A DNA stretch of 64,000 bases from an uncultured Dehalococcoidia bacterium. Lineage in GTDB: Bacteria; Chloroflexota; Dehalococcoidia; Lucifugimonadales; UBA1127. Shown one piece after another: positions 29,490-39,439 of the stretch. The notes under the pieces are model-generated. The model made no database searches. It was not told the DNA's origin and saw nothing but the letters and a program-made list of their open reading frames with translations. The translations under genes and the position numbers were made by a program. Each line of letters begins with the position of its first letter. Within the stretch, counting starts at the first letter, position 1. The stretch is taken from contig CAJWXP010000004.1 of the NCBI GenBank assembly GCA_913049785.1, positions 16,419-80,418 of the forward strand, given 5' to 3'.

Positions 29490-30308
29490 TGACTGAAGAA
29501 GCCAAGCAGGCAAAGACGAAAGCGGCTGAGACCTACAACGCCGCTGCTGACCACTTTGACGACCCTCCACTGGCATTCTGGGAGCGGATAGGAAGGCGTA
29601 CGGTAGAACGGGTTAACTTACAACAGAGTTCATCAGTGTTGGATGTGGCTTGCGGTACCGGCGCATCTGCACTCCCGGCAGCGACAATGGTTGGGCCAAT
29701 GGGGTCAGTAATAGGTGTCGATCTGCCTGACCATATGCTGGTACTTGGGAGGGCAAAGGCTAAAGAGCGTGGTCTCGCAAACATCATCTTCCGGCACTGG
29801 GGACATGACGGCGTTGGAGTACCCTGACGGCCATTTCGACGCAGTTGTGTGCGTTTTCGGCGTGTTCTTTGTGCCGGACATGGAAGGACTGGTGAAGGAA
29901 CTTTGGCGTGTAGTGAAACGTGGCGGGAAGTTGGCTATTACCACTTGGGGCTCAGACTTCTTTGAACCGATGTATACGCAATACAGGGAGGCCATCAGAG
30001 AAATGCGTCCTGACCTCTACTCGGCGTTCAACCCTTGGGACAGAATCACTACAATCCCACAAGTAGAGCGGTTGCTGCACAATGGTGGTGTCCCAAACCC
30101 GGTTGTTGAAGCAGAAGACAGTGTTCAGCCCCTAGCGATGCCGGAAGACTGGTGGACTGTGGCCCTCGGATCAGAGCTGCGTGGGACGATCGACGTGATG
30201 GAAGCCGCACAGGCCGAGCAAATCAAGGCCAACAATACCGCATGGGCCAGAGAGAATGCAGTCTCCAGGATCAGTACCAATACGATCTACGCGGTAGGAA
30301 CGAAATAA
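29490..30308 (+). pseudogene. class I SAM-dependent methyltransferase with one frameshift
   Basis: MTEEAKQAKTKAAETYNAAADHFDD...VLDVACGTGASALPAA...ANIIFR / TGDMTALEYPDGHFDAVVCVFGVFFVPDMEG; frames join near 29792-29798. Confidence 0.8.
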
Positions 30309-30313
30309 AAGCG

Positions 30314-30347
30314 GAAGCCCGCGCTCCCTGTTGGGAGCGCGGGCTTC
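30314..30347. terminator. perfect 15-bp terminator hairpin between convergent genes
   Basis: GAAGCCCGCGCTCCC-TGTT-GGGAGCGCGGGCTTC. Confidence 0.75.
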
Positions 30348-30373
30348 GTCTATTGCAGGTTCGCAGCTAGGCG

Positions 30374-31339
30374 CTAGAGATACTCAGACAGGATCTTGTT
30401 GGTATCAGCGCCTGGTGTTCGTTTCGCCAGAATCTTGAGATAACCGTGCTTCTCCTTAGCGACAGCTATGTCCTTAGCTACTACGCGATACTGCTCCTTG
30501 AATACCCCACGGCCGTTGAACGGGCAGACCATTAAACAGATCTTGCAGCCCCAGAGGTGCTGAAAGAGTGGTCGGCATGCAGCAGTGTCCACGTAGAACC
30601 GCTCAACACCTTTTATGACCTTCTTTTCAGGAGAGATCGCGTCTGCGGGGCAGAACCGTGTGCAGACGGTGCACCGCGTGCACATATCGTCGATGCCGTA
30701 GTCCTTGGGGCCATCGACGACCAAAGGCATATCGGTGGAAACGAGACCCAGCCTGATGGATGAGCCTAGCGTTGGGCTGATGAGGGAGCCGTGCTTACCA
30801 AGCTCTCCCAGGCCAGCGAGGTAAGCAAAGGGCACATGTGCGTACTCACCCTGGTTGGGGTGGCCGGTTGCCTGATAACCGAAGCCGCCGATGTAGCGAG
30901 CCAACTGGACGCTGACATCCAGCATCTTGAAGTACACGCGGTGTACTTCCGTTTGGGATGCCTGCCCGATGTCAGCCATCGAGTCGTATTTCATGTTCAT
31001 GGCAAAGGCGATGACCCGGGTGTGAGGGAGAGGGTCACGGTCAGTGAACGTGAAATCCTCATTCATGTCAGCGATGCCGACGTCGTCTGCTCCAAGGGAC
31101 TTCGCGTACTCTTTGATGTGCTCTGTGAGCGCGGCCCAGTCCGTAACTTCAGACTTGTTAGGGTTTACCGGCGCTGTACGTTGGGGAAACAAGACCTCAC
31201 GTTGTAGCCAACCGTACTTGTTCGCTGCTGGGGGGAATTGTGCTCTGAAGGCCAGAGATTCATCCTGCGGACCCATTGAGCCGTCCTGAAGGTAGCGAGT
31301 AGGCCGTTCAGCATTGACTACATCAATGATCTTTCCCAA
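30374..31339 (-). CDS. reductive dehalogenase/QueG-like double 4Fe-4S protein without Tat signal
   Basis: CTRCTVCTRFCPADAI and GCKICLMVCPFN cluster motifs; no N-terminal signal. Confidence 0.8.
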   Translation of the reverse strand: MGKIIDVVNAERPTRYLQDGSMGPQDESLAFRAQFPPAANKYGWLQREVLFPQRTAPVNPNKSEVTDWAALTEHIKEYAKSLGADDVGIADMNEDFTFTDRDPLPHTRVIAFAMNMKYDSMADIGQASQTEVHRVYFKMLDVSVQLARYIGGFGYQATGHPNQGEYAHVPFAYLAGLGELGKHGSLISPTLGSSIRLGLVSTDMPLVVDGPKDYGIDDMCTRCTVCTRFCPADAISPEKKVIKGVERFYVDTAACRPLFQHLWGCKICLMVCPFNGRGVFKEQYRVVAKDIAVAKEKHGYLKILAKRTPGADTNKILSEYL

Positions 31340-31461
31340 AATATCCTCCTAACCGTCCATCGGTTCCTTCAATCCGTAGCTGATAGTAGCAGGCGTCCTA
31401 CAAAGACTCAAGACATCCTAGCTACACTAGTCTATTCCAATCCGTTACGTCCAACATTCCA

Positions 31462-31499
31462 AAAGGAATCCCGACCCTTGTTCGAGCCGGGATTCCTTT
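31462..31499. terminator. terminator hairpin
   Basis: AAAGGAATCCCG...CGGGATTCCTTT. Confidence 0.65.
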
Positions 31500-31520
31500 G
31501 TTCGACTTATCTAGGAGAGC

Positions 31521-32831
31521 TTAGGAAATCGGTTGCGCCTTGCCCAGCTCCGCCTGCTCTTCAAGGAGCTTGAAGAAGTCGCCCTGCGTGTCCACCACAT
31601 CTATGGCTCGAACAGCAAAGACTTCTGGGTGTGAGGGGGCGTAGGGCTCAACGCCCTCCTGCAACTCTCGCGCCATACGAAGCAGGATGCGGCGACCGGA
31701 GATGATGGCAGTATCGCTAGTGCCAAGGTGTTCCTTGGTGCGATCGCCGATGGAACCCATACTGTCAGTCATAGCCATGTCCTGCTCACGCCCACTGGCA
31801 ATGCCGGTATAGTTGACCGTACGTTGCATGTCCCGGTCAATCAAGAAGTCATTGTGCATCTGACGCTCAGGCTGCCAGGTATCGACAACAGAGCCGTCTG
31901 CAAACTCGTACTTCACACGCAGCAGTTTCTCAGGACTTACATTCATCAACTTCCTTTGCTCGTCTGTAAACGGTTCATCGGTGCTGACCGAGTACTGGAA
32001 CACCGAGATGTGCTCGTCGTCCATGGGCACCCAGCAGCGGCCTCCTTCCCGGTCACCGGGGTTGGGGATGAGGCTGTAGAAAGGTAGAATGAACTGGGTC
32101 ACGCGCCAGTAGTACTCGCCGTCACCCACGTCTCGTCGTGAGCCATAAACGAAGCCATAGTCGGTTTCCTTGACCGTGAGTTGCGGCGCGCCGTCCATGT
32201 TGTTCATTGGCTGCCCGTTCTTCATCCGACGAGCGAGGTTCTGTCGCGGCGCTTTGCTGAGGTCGAACCACCGATGGTTGAAGGACACGTGGGACGTATC
32301 AATCTCACCCTCTGTGGACTGCATGTAGTTGGACTCTTGCAGCCAGCGACGTACGTTCCGATGAGTTTCCGGAACCGTTGCCCACTCCAACTGCGGTAAT
32401 TCTGGCATCGTCTCTATAGGGCCCATGTAGATCCAGATACAGCTTCCGTAGTCACGTGCGGGGTATGCGGTGATCTTGACCTTGTCTTTGAAGTTGCTCT
32501 CTGCTGGCTCTGAAGGCATGTCTACGCAGTCGCCGTTCACATCGAACTTCCAGCCATGGTAAACGCAGCGGAGGCCGCACTCCTCATTCCGACCGAAGAA
32601 CAGGCTGGCACGTCGGTGGGGGCAGTTCACGTCCAAAACGCCGACGTTGCCATCGGTATCGCGAAAGGCCACAAGGTTCTCGCTGAGGACCTTGATACGA
32701 ACGGGAGCACAGTCCGGTGTGGGCAACTCCTCGCTCAACAGCACCGGCTGCCAGAATCGACGAAAGAGGTCTCCCATCGGAGTACCCGGGCCTGTTCGGG
32801 TCAAAAGGACATTATCTTCAGCGGTGAGCAT
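31521..32831 (-). CDS. Rieske aromatic ring-hydroxylating oxygenase alpha subunit (paralog 3)
   Basis: start MLTAEDNVLLTRTGPGTPMG inside ORF 31521..32903; CPHRRASLFFGRNEECGLRCVYHGWKF; EGEIDTSHVSFNH. Confidence 0.93.
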   Translation of the reverse strand: MLTAEDNVLLTRTGPGTPMGDLFRRFWQPVLLSEELPTPDCAPVRIKVLSENLVAFRDTDGNVGVLDVNCPHRRASLFFGRNEECGLRCVYHGWKFDVNGDCVDMPSEPAESNFKDKVKITAYPARDYGSCIWIYMGPIETMPELPQLEWATVPETHRNVRRWLQESNYMQSTEGEIDTSHVSFNHRWFDLSKAPRQNLARRMKNGQPMNNMDGAPQLTVKETDYGFVYGSRRDVGDGEYYWRVTQFILPFYSLIPNPGDREGGRCWVPMDDEHISVFQYSVSTDEPFTDEQRKLMNVSPEKLLRVKYEFADGSVVDTWQPERQMHNDFLIDRDMQRTVNYTGIASGREQDMAMTDSMGSIGDRTKEHLGTSDTAIISGRRILLRMARELQEGVEPYAPSHPEVFAVRAIDVVDTQGDFFKLLEEQAELGKAQPIS

Positions 32832-32910
32832 GAATTTCCTCCCAAATGTTTGCCTTGGCTTGATTGGAGAAAGTATACACCCGTTCACAAACGCATGGAT
32901 CACCGGGCGA

Positions 32911-34419
32911 TTATGTGGCCGTTATGCTGCGGAGCCACTCAAAAACGGCCCACGTAGCCTCCAGGTCTTCCCGGTTGTACTTCACAATCTGATTCATGAC
33001 GTCTTTGCGAATGGCTTCGTCATCAGACTCCAATGCCAGGGCATAGTTCACGATGGCCCAGTTCCCGCCGTACTCGTCCATGGTGCGCTTGTAGCCGGCC
33101 CGCAATTCCACAAGCTTCAACGTGTACGAGGGGTCCGGCAGAGCGAAGGAGTGCTGGGTAATCGGCAGCAGATCCACAAGGTTCTCACGTATACGCAGCG
33201 CGATGCCCCTTTTGTCCCCGTACCGGTCAAGGTACTGGTTGATCTTGGTCTTCTCATAGCTGCCCCAGTGGAGGATTGGCAGGTCTCCGTGGGCAGCGAA
33301 CACGGCCTGGCAGTTATCAAGGAATTCAAACCAACCCTCCCGGTCACCACCTTCATGGAACCCGGCAAGCGCAGGGGTGAAGTCGCCACCGTCCTCACCG
33401 TACAGCTGGGTTCCCCACAGGTACGCCTGTTCATCGTCATCGAGGTAGCCGGGCATGCCTTCGATGTCGAACACGATGTAATTCGGCGATTCCGGAAACT
33501 GGGGTGGACTAAGATGCTGCACCTCGCCGGTGATACGCGCTCTGGCGTGTGCCATGACGCTCTCTGCCAGCTTGGCCCCTACCTTCTGCATGCGCTGGCC
33601 CCAGGGACGCTGGGCTGCCGCCAGGGTTGAGACATCGTACCGTTCCAGCAATTGCGTCACGGTATCGACCTTCTCTTCTCGGAGGTACCGTGCGAACCCT
33701 TGGTCAACTCCCGGGAGGATCGCCACGTCCTGATCTTTGATCGCCCGGTCCCAGCACCGCTTCTTGTAGGCGCAGTCGCTGCACTTGCTCCATCCCACGG
33801 GCTCATATGGCTCTTCAGGCAGTGCGCCCAGTTGAAGCACCTCACTGAGGGCGTTCATTGCACTAGCGCCGTCGTCATCGGGCAGCATGGCCACCGTACT
33901 GTCTCCAAGCAAGAGCTGAAGCCCCGCGGCAGGCACACCAAAGGCCTGGTTGAACAACCACCCATAGAGGCTGAGCTGTCGCAGGATCTCCGGGTGCCTG
34001 TTGCCCTCAACGTTCCGGGCCAGCTTCACATCGCGGATGACGTACAAGCCGTCCTGCAGGAGCAACAGGTCTGGTATGCCGACCACCCGGTGGTCTCCCA
34101 ACTCCGGTGGCGCATCGGCGATGAGCACAGGCTGATAGATGACAGGTGTCAGTTCGTTAACCAGGCGTTGTGTGTCAGCCCACTTCTCATCCAGTGTGTT
34201 GCCCTCCGGCTGGACGTAGTCGCCCAGGGTCTCCAGGTATTCCGACTCGTGCCGCATCCCCAGCTCCATGAGCATGGTCGAGAAATCGCCCTGCTCCGCC
34301 TGAGGCTCACCTTTCGCGAGCAGGTAGACGCGCAGATTACACTTGCTGGGCTGATAGAGGTTGTGGATGTCTGATGCCGAAAGGTTCAATGTTGCATCCC
34401 TCGAATCTAGACTGCACAT
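32911..34419 (-). CDS. TM0106-family RecB-like nuclease with RNase H-like domain
   Basis: SKCNLRVYLLAKGEPQ, GIPDLLLLQDGLYVIRDVKLAR (PD-ExK-like), CSDCAYKKRCWD, YIVFDIEGMP... Confidence 0.8.
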   Translation of the reverse strand: MCSLDSRDATLNLSASDIHNLYQPSKCNLRVYLLAKGEPQAEQGDFSTMLMELGMRHESEYLETLGDYVQPEGNTLDEKWADTQRLVNELTPVIYQPVLIADAPPELGDHRVVGIPDLLLLQDGLYVIRDVKLARNVEGNRHPEILRQLSLYGWLFNQAFGVPAAGLQLLLGDSTVAMLPDDDGASAMNALSEVLQLGALPEEPYEPVGWSKCSDCAYKKRCWDRAIKDQDVAILPGVDQGFARYLREEKVDTVTQLLERYDVSTLAAAQRPWGQRMQKVGAKLAESVMAHARARITGEVQHLSPPQFPESPNYIVFDIEGMPGYLDDDEQAYLWGTQLYGEDGGDFTPALAGFHEGGDREGWFEFLDNCQAVFAAHGDLPILHWGSYEKTKINQYLDRYGDKRGIALRIRENLVDLLPITQHSFALPDPSYTLKLVELRAGYKRTMDEYGGNWAIVNYALALESDDEAIRKDVMNQIVKYNREDLEATWAVFEWLRSITAT

Positions 34420-34494
34420 AGTATAGCCCCGCTCCGTGACAAGGCAGACGCGTTTCCAGTATGCTGGTGCGATCGCACAACCAGGGGAGAAGGC

Positions 34495-34836
34495 ATGAAC
34501 TGGTCATGGAACGACACCGATCCCGTCGAACCGATTGAAGACCTGGCGGCAGACACGCTGTTGGACTTCATTGCGCGGCTGGCAGAGACGGGCGACGAAG
34601 AAGGCTATTTCAGTCGCGAGATCGAGATGAACCTGGTGTGGAGGGAGGCCGATGCTCAGGTGGCCTTTGCAAAGAGGGGTCGCGAGACCGCAGAGATCAG
34701 CAAGAGGCTCTACGCAGCGCGTGCCCACGTCTACGATGCCCACTACCTGGTTGGCGCTCGACAGGGCGTTGAGGCAGCAAAGAAGATCCAGGAAGTCATC
34801 AGGACGCTCTACGGTACCGAGGCCGAGACCAAGTGA
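34495..34836 (+). CDS. hypothetical protein
   Basis: ORF MNWSWNDTDPVEPIEDLAADTLLDFIARLAETGDEEGYF..., between annotated genes, AGGGGAGAAGGC upstream. Confidence 0.6.
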   Translation: MNWSWNDTDPVEPIEDLAADTLLDFIARLAETGDEEGYFSREIEMNLVWREADAQVAFAKRGRETAEISKRLYAARAHVYDAHYLVGARQGVEAAKKIQEVIRTLYGTEAETK

Positions 34837-34880
34837 GGCCATCAGCCTCTTCCTTCTAAACCCCTTCACCTTCGTTTGTA

Positions 34881-35735
34881 ATGCGACACCCTACGGTAAG
34901 GCGGAACACCTTGGAACTTGAACCCGGCATCCACCAACTAGCCCACGGACTGAAGCCCTTCGGCATCCCCGCACCCAACGTTTACCTGATACAGGGTACG
35001 GACGCGTCCATGTTTATCGACTCTGGCTGGGACAACGAGGACGACCACGCCGCACGAATGGCCTACCTTAAGGATGTCGGTGGCCCACCACTGACGGGGG
35101 TACTCATCACTCACAGGCACGGCGACCACGGCGGCGGCGCACTGCGCATCCATCAGGACACGGGCGTTTCAACATCGGCGCACAGGCTGGACCAGCAGGC
35201 GATAGAGGCTGAACGGTTCGGAGGCGCGGCAACCCTCGACAGCATTCTCGACGGCGGAGAGTCGTTCGACCTGGGTGGCCTGACGCTACAAGTGGTCCAC
35301 ACGCCCGGGCACACGGTGGGTAGCCTGACGGTGCTCATCCCGGAGCGGAACGTGATGTTGTCCGCAGACACGGTGCTAGGGATGACCACCACGGTGGTGC
35401 GACCAAGTGAAGGCGATCTTGGTAAGTACGTTGAGAGCCTGCATATGCTACGTGCTCTGAAACCCGGGTTAATCTACCCGGGTCATGGCGAGCCGCTGAT
35501 AGACCCGGACGACCGCATCCGGCAGCTCATCGATCACCGTATACACCGTGAAGAACAAATCCTGGCCGAGCTCTCCAAGGCTCCTCAGAGCATCGATCAG
35601 CTTTTCCAGACCATCTACCCGAACCTGCCGGAAGAACGACAGCGCATCGGCAAGGAGCAGGTTGAGAGCCAGCTCATCAAGCTGACAAACGAAGGGCGCA
35701 TTGTCGCCGATGGTGAGGTCTACGCCCTAAAGTAG
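34881..35735 (+). CDS. MBL-fold metallo-hydrolase
   Basis: THRHGDHGGG, HTPGHTVGSLTV, PGHGEPL. Confidence 0.92.
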   Translation: MRHPTVRRNTLELEPGIHQLAHGLKPFGIPAPNVYLIQGTDASMFIDSGWDNEDDHAARMAYLKDVGGPPLTGVLITHRHGDHGGGALRIHQDTGVSTSAHRLDQQAIEAERFGGAATLDSILDGGESFDLGGLTLQVVHTPGHTVGSLTVLIPERNVMLSADTVLGMTTTVVRPSEGDLGKYVESLHMLRALKPGLIYPGHGEPLIDPDDRIRQLIDHRIHREEQILAELSKAPQSIDQLFQTIYPNLPEERQRIGKEQVESQLIKLTNEGRIVADGEVYALK

Positions 35736-35773
35736 AGACATGCACATAGTCGCCGGAAGCGTTTAGAGAACAA

Positions 35774-35837
35774 AGAAACAGCCCCCACCCGTGCCCTCCC
35801 CCTGAGGGGGAGGAATTAAAGGAGAGGGCTGTTTTTA
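35774..35837. terminator. terminator-like long hairpin
   Basis: AACAGCCC...GGGCTGTTTTT with inner CCTCCCCCTGAGGGGGAGG. Confidence 0.6.
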
Positions 35838-35885
35838 CGTAACCAGGTTTTACAGACTTAGTGTACCGCCACGCCTAAATTGCAC

Positions 35886-36818
35886 CTACTTCAGGCCGAC
35901 GACCTCCGCCACCGCTTCCACATGCTCCACAAAGCGGCCCACAGGGTGCAACAGCAGGTGATTGGGTCCGGTTGCTGCTACCAAAGCTTCCAGCTGCTCC
36001 CGAACCTCTTCCGGCGTTCCGCAGATACCCTGTTCTGCAGCACTATCGCCGGTTCCGTAGACGGACTGACAAAAGTTCGTCATCTCCGCAAGCCCCTCAC
36101 CGGGCTTCTCGCTTATAGACACGTAGATGCGCTTGGACGTGGGGAACGTGGCCGGGTCCTTGCCAATCGCTTCAAGCTCCTTCCGGAGGATAGCGACCTC
36201 GCCCGGGTACTTCGATAGCGGGCTACCCCCGGCACCCATCCAACCATCGGCGATGGCCGCCGTCCGCTTGAGCACCGCAGGGGCACCACCACCCATCCAT
36301 ATAGGAATGTGTGGCTTCTGTATCGGCTTCGGGTCCATCGTCGCGCCCTCAAGCTGGAATATCTCGCCCTTGAAGTCGACCACAGGCTGAGTCCAAAGCG
36401 CCTTCACCAACTCCACACCCTCAGTAAAGCGCTTCACCCTTCGTTCCAGCGGAAGGCCGAATGCGGCATACTGCTTTGGATCGGCCCTACCGATGCCCAG
36501 CCCAACTGTGACTCGTCCGTTGCTCACCTGGTCGAGGCTGCCGTAACGACGCGCTACGTGCGCTGGGTGTTGAAGGGGGAATACGACCACTGACACACCG
36601 AGCCTGATGGTGTTGGTCACGGCGGCGACATAGCTCAGGAGCACGGATGGCTCCAAAGTGTTGTTCTTCCCGAAGGTGCTCTCCGTGGTCCACAAATCAC
36701 GGAACCCTAGTTCCTCTGAACGTTGTGCCACGGTACGAACCTGGTCCATGTCTATAGGGTTGCTCAGGAAAGCCTGCGGTGTCGCCATACCAACGGCGAT
36801 GGTGTCTTTCAGGGCCAT
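35886..36818 (-). CDS. LLM class flavin/F420-dependent oxidoreductase
   Basis: RSEELGFRDLWTTESTF, SLDQVSNGRVTVGLGIGRADPKQYAAFGLP. Confidence 0.88.
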   Translation of the reverse strand: MALKDTIAVGMATPQAFLSNPIDMDQVRTVAQRSEELGFRDLWTTESTFGKNNTLEPSVLLSYVAAVTNTIRLGVSVVVFPLQHPAHVARRYGSLDQVSNGRVTVGLGIGRADPKQYAAFGLPLERRVKRFTEGVELVKALWTQPVVDFKGEIFQLEGATMDPKPIQKPHIPIWMGGGAPAVLKRTAAIADGWMGAGGSPLSKYPGEVAILRKELEAIGKDPATFPTSKRIYVSISEKPGEGLAEMTNFCQSVYGTGDSAAEQGICGTPEEVREQLEALVAATGPNHLLLHPVGRFVEHVEAVAEVVGLK

Positions 36819-36838
36819 TCTTCGTTTGCTCCTTGTTG

Positions 36839-37414
36839 TTACGCGACTACCGTCGCGCTCTCGGTCTCCAAATCATAGCTGTGCCGAACCACTCCGGTCA
36901 GCTTCTGCCCTTCAAGTCGAATGACCACAGAAGGGCCATCGTTCACGTTCTTCTGCGCATGGATCGCGCCAGGCATGAAGAACGCTACCTCGCCGGGCTT
37001 CTGTATCCACTGGCCTGCCTCATCAAGATGGGGAACCATGCGGTCGGGCTCGTGGAACGCCCATCGCCATGTCGTCTGTTGTATCGCGCCGGAGTAGACC
37101 CCATACACCACCCATGCCGCGCCGTGGTCGTGGGGGTGGACTCCTACCGTAGCGCCGGTCTTGGATTGGGCATTGCACATCAGCCAGAACCCGGGTGCCG
37201 GGTGGCCATACTGGTCGTCGTAGTGAAGGCTCACTACGGCTGTGCCAGTCTCCGGTATCTCAAGTTTTCCATCGAGGAGGTTTGGTACTTGCAGGAGCTT
37301 CTCCATGTGCCCCGCGATGGCCTGGGCCTGTACCTTGGCATCGTCTGAGACAGCAAAAACCTTGCGGGCGTCTTCAATGAAGGCTTCCAACGTGTAGCCT
37401 GTAGTCTGTGTCAT
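36839..37414 (-). CDS. cupin-like/hypothetical protein
   Basis: start MTQTTGYTLEAFIEDARKV with GGAGG; VHPHDHGAAWVVYGVYSGAIQQTTWRW. Confidence 0.7.
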   Translation of the reverse strand: MTQTTGYTLEAFIEDARKVFAVSDDAKVQAQAIAGHMEKLLQVPNLLDGKLEIPETGTAVVSLHYDDQYGHPAPGFWLMCNAQSKTGATVGVHPHDHGAAWVVYGVYSGAIQQTTWRWAFHEPDRMVPHLDEAGQWIQKPGEVAFFMPGAIHAQKNVNDGPSVVIRLEGQKLTGVVRHSYDLETESATVVA

Positions 37415-37509
37415 AGCGTTCCTCCAACCTGTTAAATCCCTCTTCACGACGAGGAAAGTTCACTATATGCTGGGCTCATAACCCAGTCAAACGAGATCGG
37501 AGACGCGTC

Positions 37510-38349
37510 ATGGCTTCAGCGCTGACCGTATGGCTGAATGAGATCAATGCCCACGAACGAGAGACCGCTGCGATCCGTGGCGACGAGGCGGGCCACGGGC
37601 ATGGTCACAGGCACGGACATGGGGGCGGCGGAAACCGGGCTCCGGCGCGTCGGGACGATCCCGATAGGGCTGACGACCCTGTGCTGAACGCTCTATACGA
37701 GGTTGTGGATGCATCCACAACAGTGCTGGACGTGGGCGGCGGCTCCGGGCGATTTGCCATTCCCCTGGCATCTCGAGCCAAGCATGTCACGGTGGTAGAG
37801 CCGTCGGTCGGCTCGATGGAAGAGCTGGAAAGCATTGCTGCAGAGCGAGGCATCACCAACATCACCGCTGTCGCGTCCGACTGGGATGTCTCAGAAGTAG
37901 AGCCTGCCGATATCGTTCTGTGCTCTGTTGTGCTGCACCACGTGCCAGACGCTGAGCCGTTCATCTTGAAACTGGCGCAGAAAGCCACAGATCGTGTCGT
38001 TGTGGCCGAGATGGTGGAGTTCCCGGGCATCATAGAGATACCCTTTTGGGAGCGGGTCTACGGCTCAGCCCCCACTCCACTCCCGGGCCTGCCGGAATTG
38101 GTGAACGTGCTCTGGGAAATGGGCATCTACCCAGACGTGACCATGTTCCCACCGAAGCCCGTACTGCTGGATGACGACAGGGCCTCTACGGCTGACCAGC
38201 TACGTCGCAGACTGGGCGTGGTGGCTGACACGGCTGAGAGCGAGCGCCTTGAAGCTGCCATCGCTGAGTTGCTTCAAGAGACGCCGGACGGTCTCACCGT
38301 CAAGGGTGTGAACCCTCGACGGCAGGGCATCATCACCTGGCGGCCGTAG
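37510..38349 (+). CDS. class I SAM-dependent methyltransferase with N-terminal His/Gly-rich linker
   Basis: GHGHGHRHGHGGGG then TVLDVGGGSGRFAIPLA...DIVLCSVVLHHVPD. Confidence 0.85.
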   Translation: MASALTVWLNEINAHERETAAIRGDEAGHGHGHRHGHGGGGNRAPARRDDPDRADDPVLNALYEVVDASTTVLDVGGGSGRFAIPLASRAKHVTVVEPSVGSMEELESIAAERGITNITAVASDWDVSEVEPADIVLCSVVLHHVPDAEPFILKLAQKATDRVVVAEMVEFPGIIEIPFWERVYGSAPTPLPGLPELVNVLWEMGIYPDVTMFPPKPVLLDDDRASTADQLRRRLGVVADTAESERLEAAIAELLQETPDGLTVKGVNPRRQGIITWRP

Positions 38350-38378
38350 CGGAAATGCTGTTCTATAGGTGGCAAACT

Positions 38379-38408
38379 AAACGACCAGACCCGAAGGCCC
38401 GGTCGTTT
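38379..38408. terminator. terminator hairpin
   Basis: AAACGACC...GGTCGTTT. Confidence 0.55.
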
Positions 38409-38448
38409 ACAAACATCGATATTGTTGTGGCCTAGAAATAAGCCCAGC

Positions 38449-38676
38449 CTAGCTCAGGGGAAGCAGACCGACTTCTAGGGAAATCCGTGCTCCGCGCTGT
38501 CGACCAGCTTGATAGAGTTGGCCAACGATGTGGGCAGCGTTCTCAGGGTCCATACAAATGGACTTGCCGGTCGCTCCCTTGTTTGTCTCGTCAACTATGC
38601 TGACCCTGACCTGGTCGTTCAGGCCTTCAAGCCGCTGTACCTTGATCTGGATGTGCTCTTCTGTCATCTGCATCAT
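38449..38676 (-). CDS. hypothetical small protein
   Basis: 75-aa ORF MMQMTEEHIQIKVQRLEGLNDQVRVSIVDETNKG..., AGGTAACC upstream. Confidence 0.5.
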   Translation of the reverse strand: MMQMTEEHIQIKVQRLEGLNDQVRVSIVDETNKGATGKSICMDPENAAHIVGQLYQAGRQRGARISLEVGLLPLS

Positions 38677-38804
38677 TTCTGGTTACCTCCGCTGTAAGAG
38701 ACGCTCCCCCTGGGGAATGCGTTTCCGTTGTTCTAGTGCAAAACCAATAATAGAACATGCGTTTCTTATTTGTCAACTCATTTGTTCTAATTCATATGTA
38801 AAGA

Positions 38805-38836
38805 GAGCCCCTCACCGAGGTTTCAGTGAGGGGCTC
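38805..38836. terminator. terminator hairpin
   Basis: GAGCCCCTCAC...GTGAGGGGCTC. Confidence 0.6.
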
Positions 38837-39439
38837 CTAGCCAGGAAGGTCGTTACTCAAGAACTGGGAACCGCTTGACCAGCCTCCGAGTCCGAGATAC
38901 TGACCGCCACCCACCAGCAGGATACCCTGGAAGATGAGGCCGTATATCACGTGCTCGTCCGTTACGGGGTTGTGCTCCGGAAGGATGGATGCCGCTGTGA
39001 ACATCAGCGCCTCCATTGCAATTCCACCGGCTGCCGCCAGTCTCACGCCCATCCCCAACATCAAGGGTAGACCGATGAACAGGAGACCCGGCATGAACAT
39101 CCACTCGACTGCTTCGTTTGTCGCCATGCGCTGGTAGAACCCGGCGAAAGGACCGGTGGCACCGAACTTAAGGAACCCGAATGTGGGGCTTCCGCCGTTG
39201 ATCCAGGCGCTCTCTCTAGCTGTTGCGAACCCGAACCCGAAGAGCTTGTCCAGGAAACCCCAGAAGAAGATCCAACCGATACCGATGCGCAGCGCGCCCC
39301 AGACATACTTGTCCAGATGGCGAGGCTTCCGTGCAAACTTCTCCTTGAGCGACACTAAACCCTTAAGGTCGTCACTACCCAGCGTCCCTGCCTGTTCCCT
39401 CTCTCTCATCGTGGTCATTTCGGTCTCCTTCCTGGCCAC
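38837..39439 (-). CDS. DoxX-like membrane protein
   Basis: ALRIGIGWIFFWGFLDKLFGFGF..., several TM segments. Confidence 0.7.
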   Translation of the reverse strand: MARKETEMTTMREREQAGTLGSDDLKGLVSLKEKFARKPRHLDKYVWGALRIGIGWIFFWGFLDKLFGFGFATARESAWINGGSPTFGFLKFGATGPFAGFYQRMATNEAVEWMFMPGLLFIGLPLMLGMGVRLAAAGGIAMEALMFTAASILPEHNPVTDEHVIYGLIFQGILLVGGGQYLGLGGWSSGSQFLSNDLPG

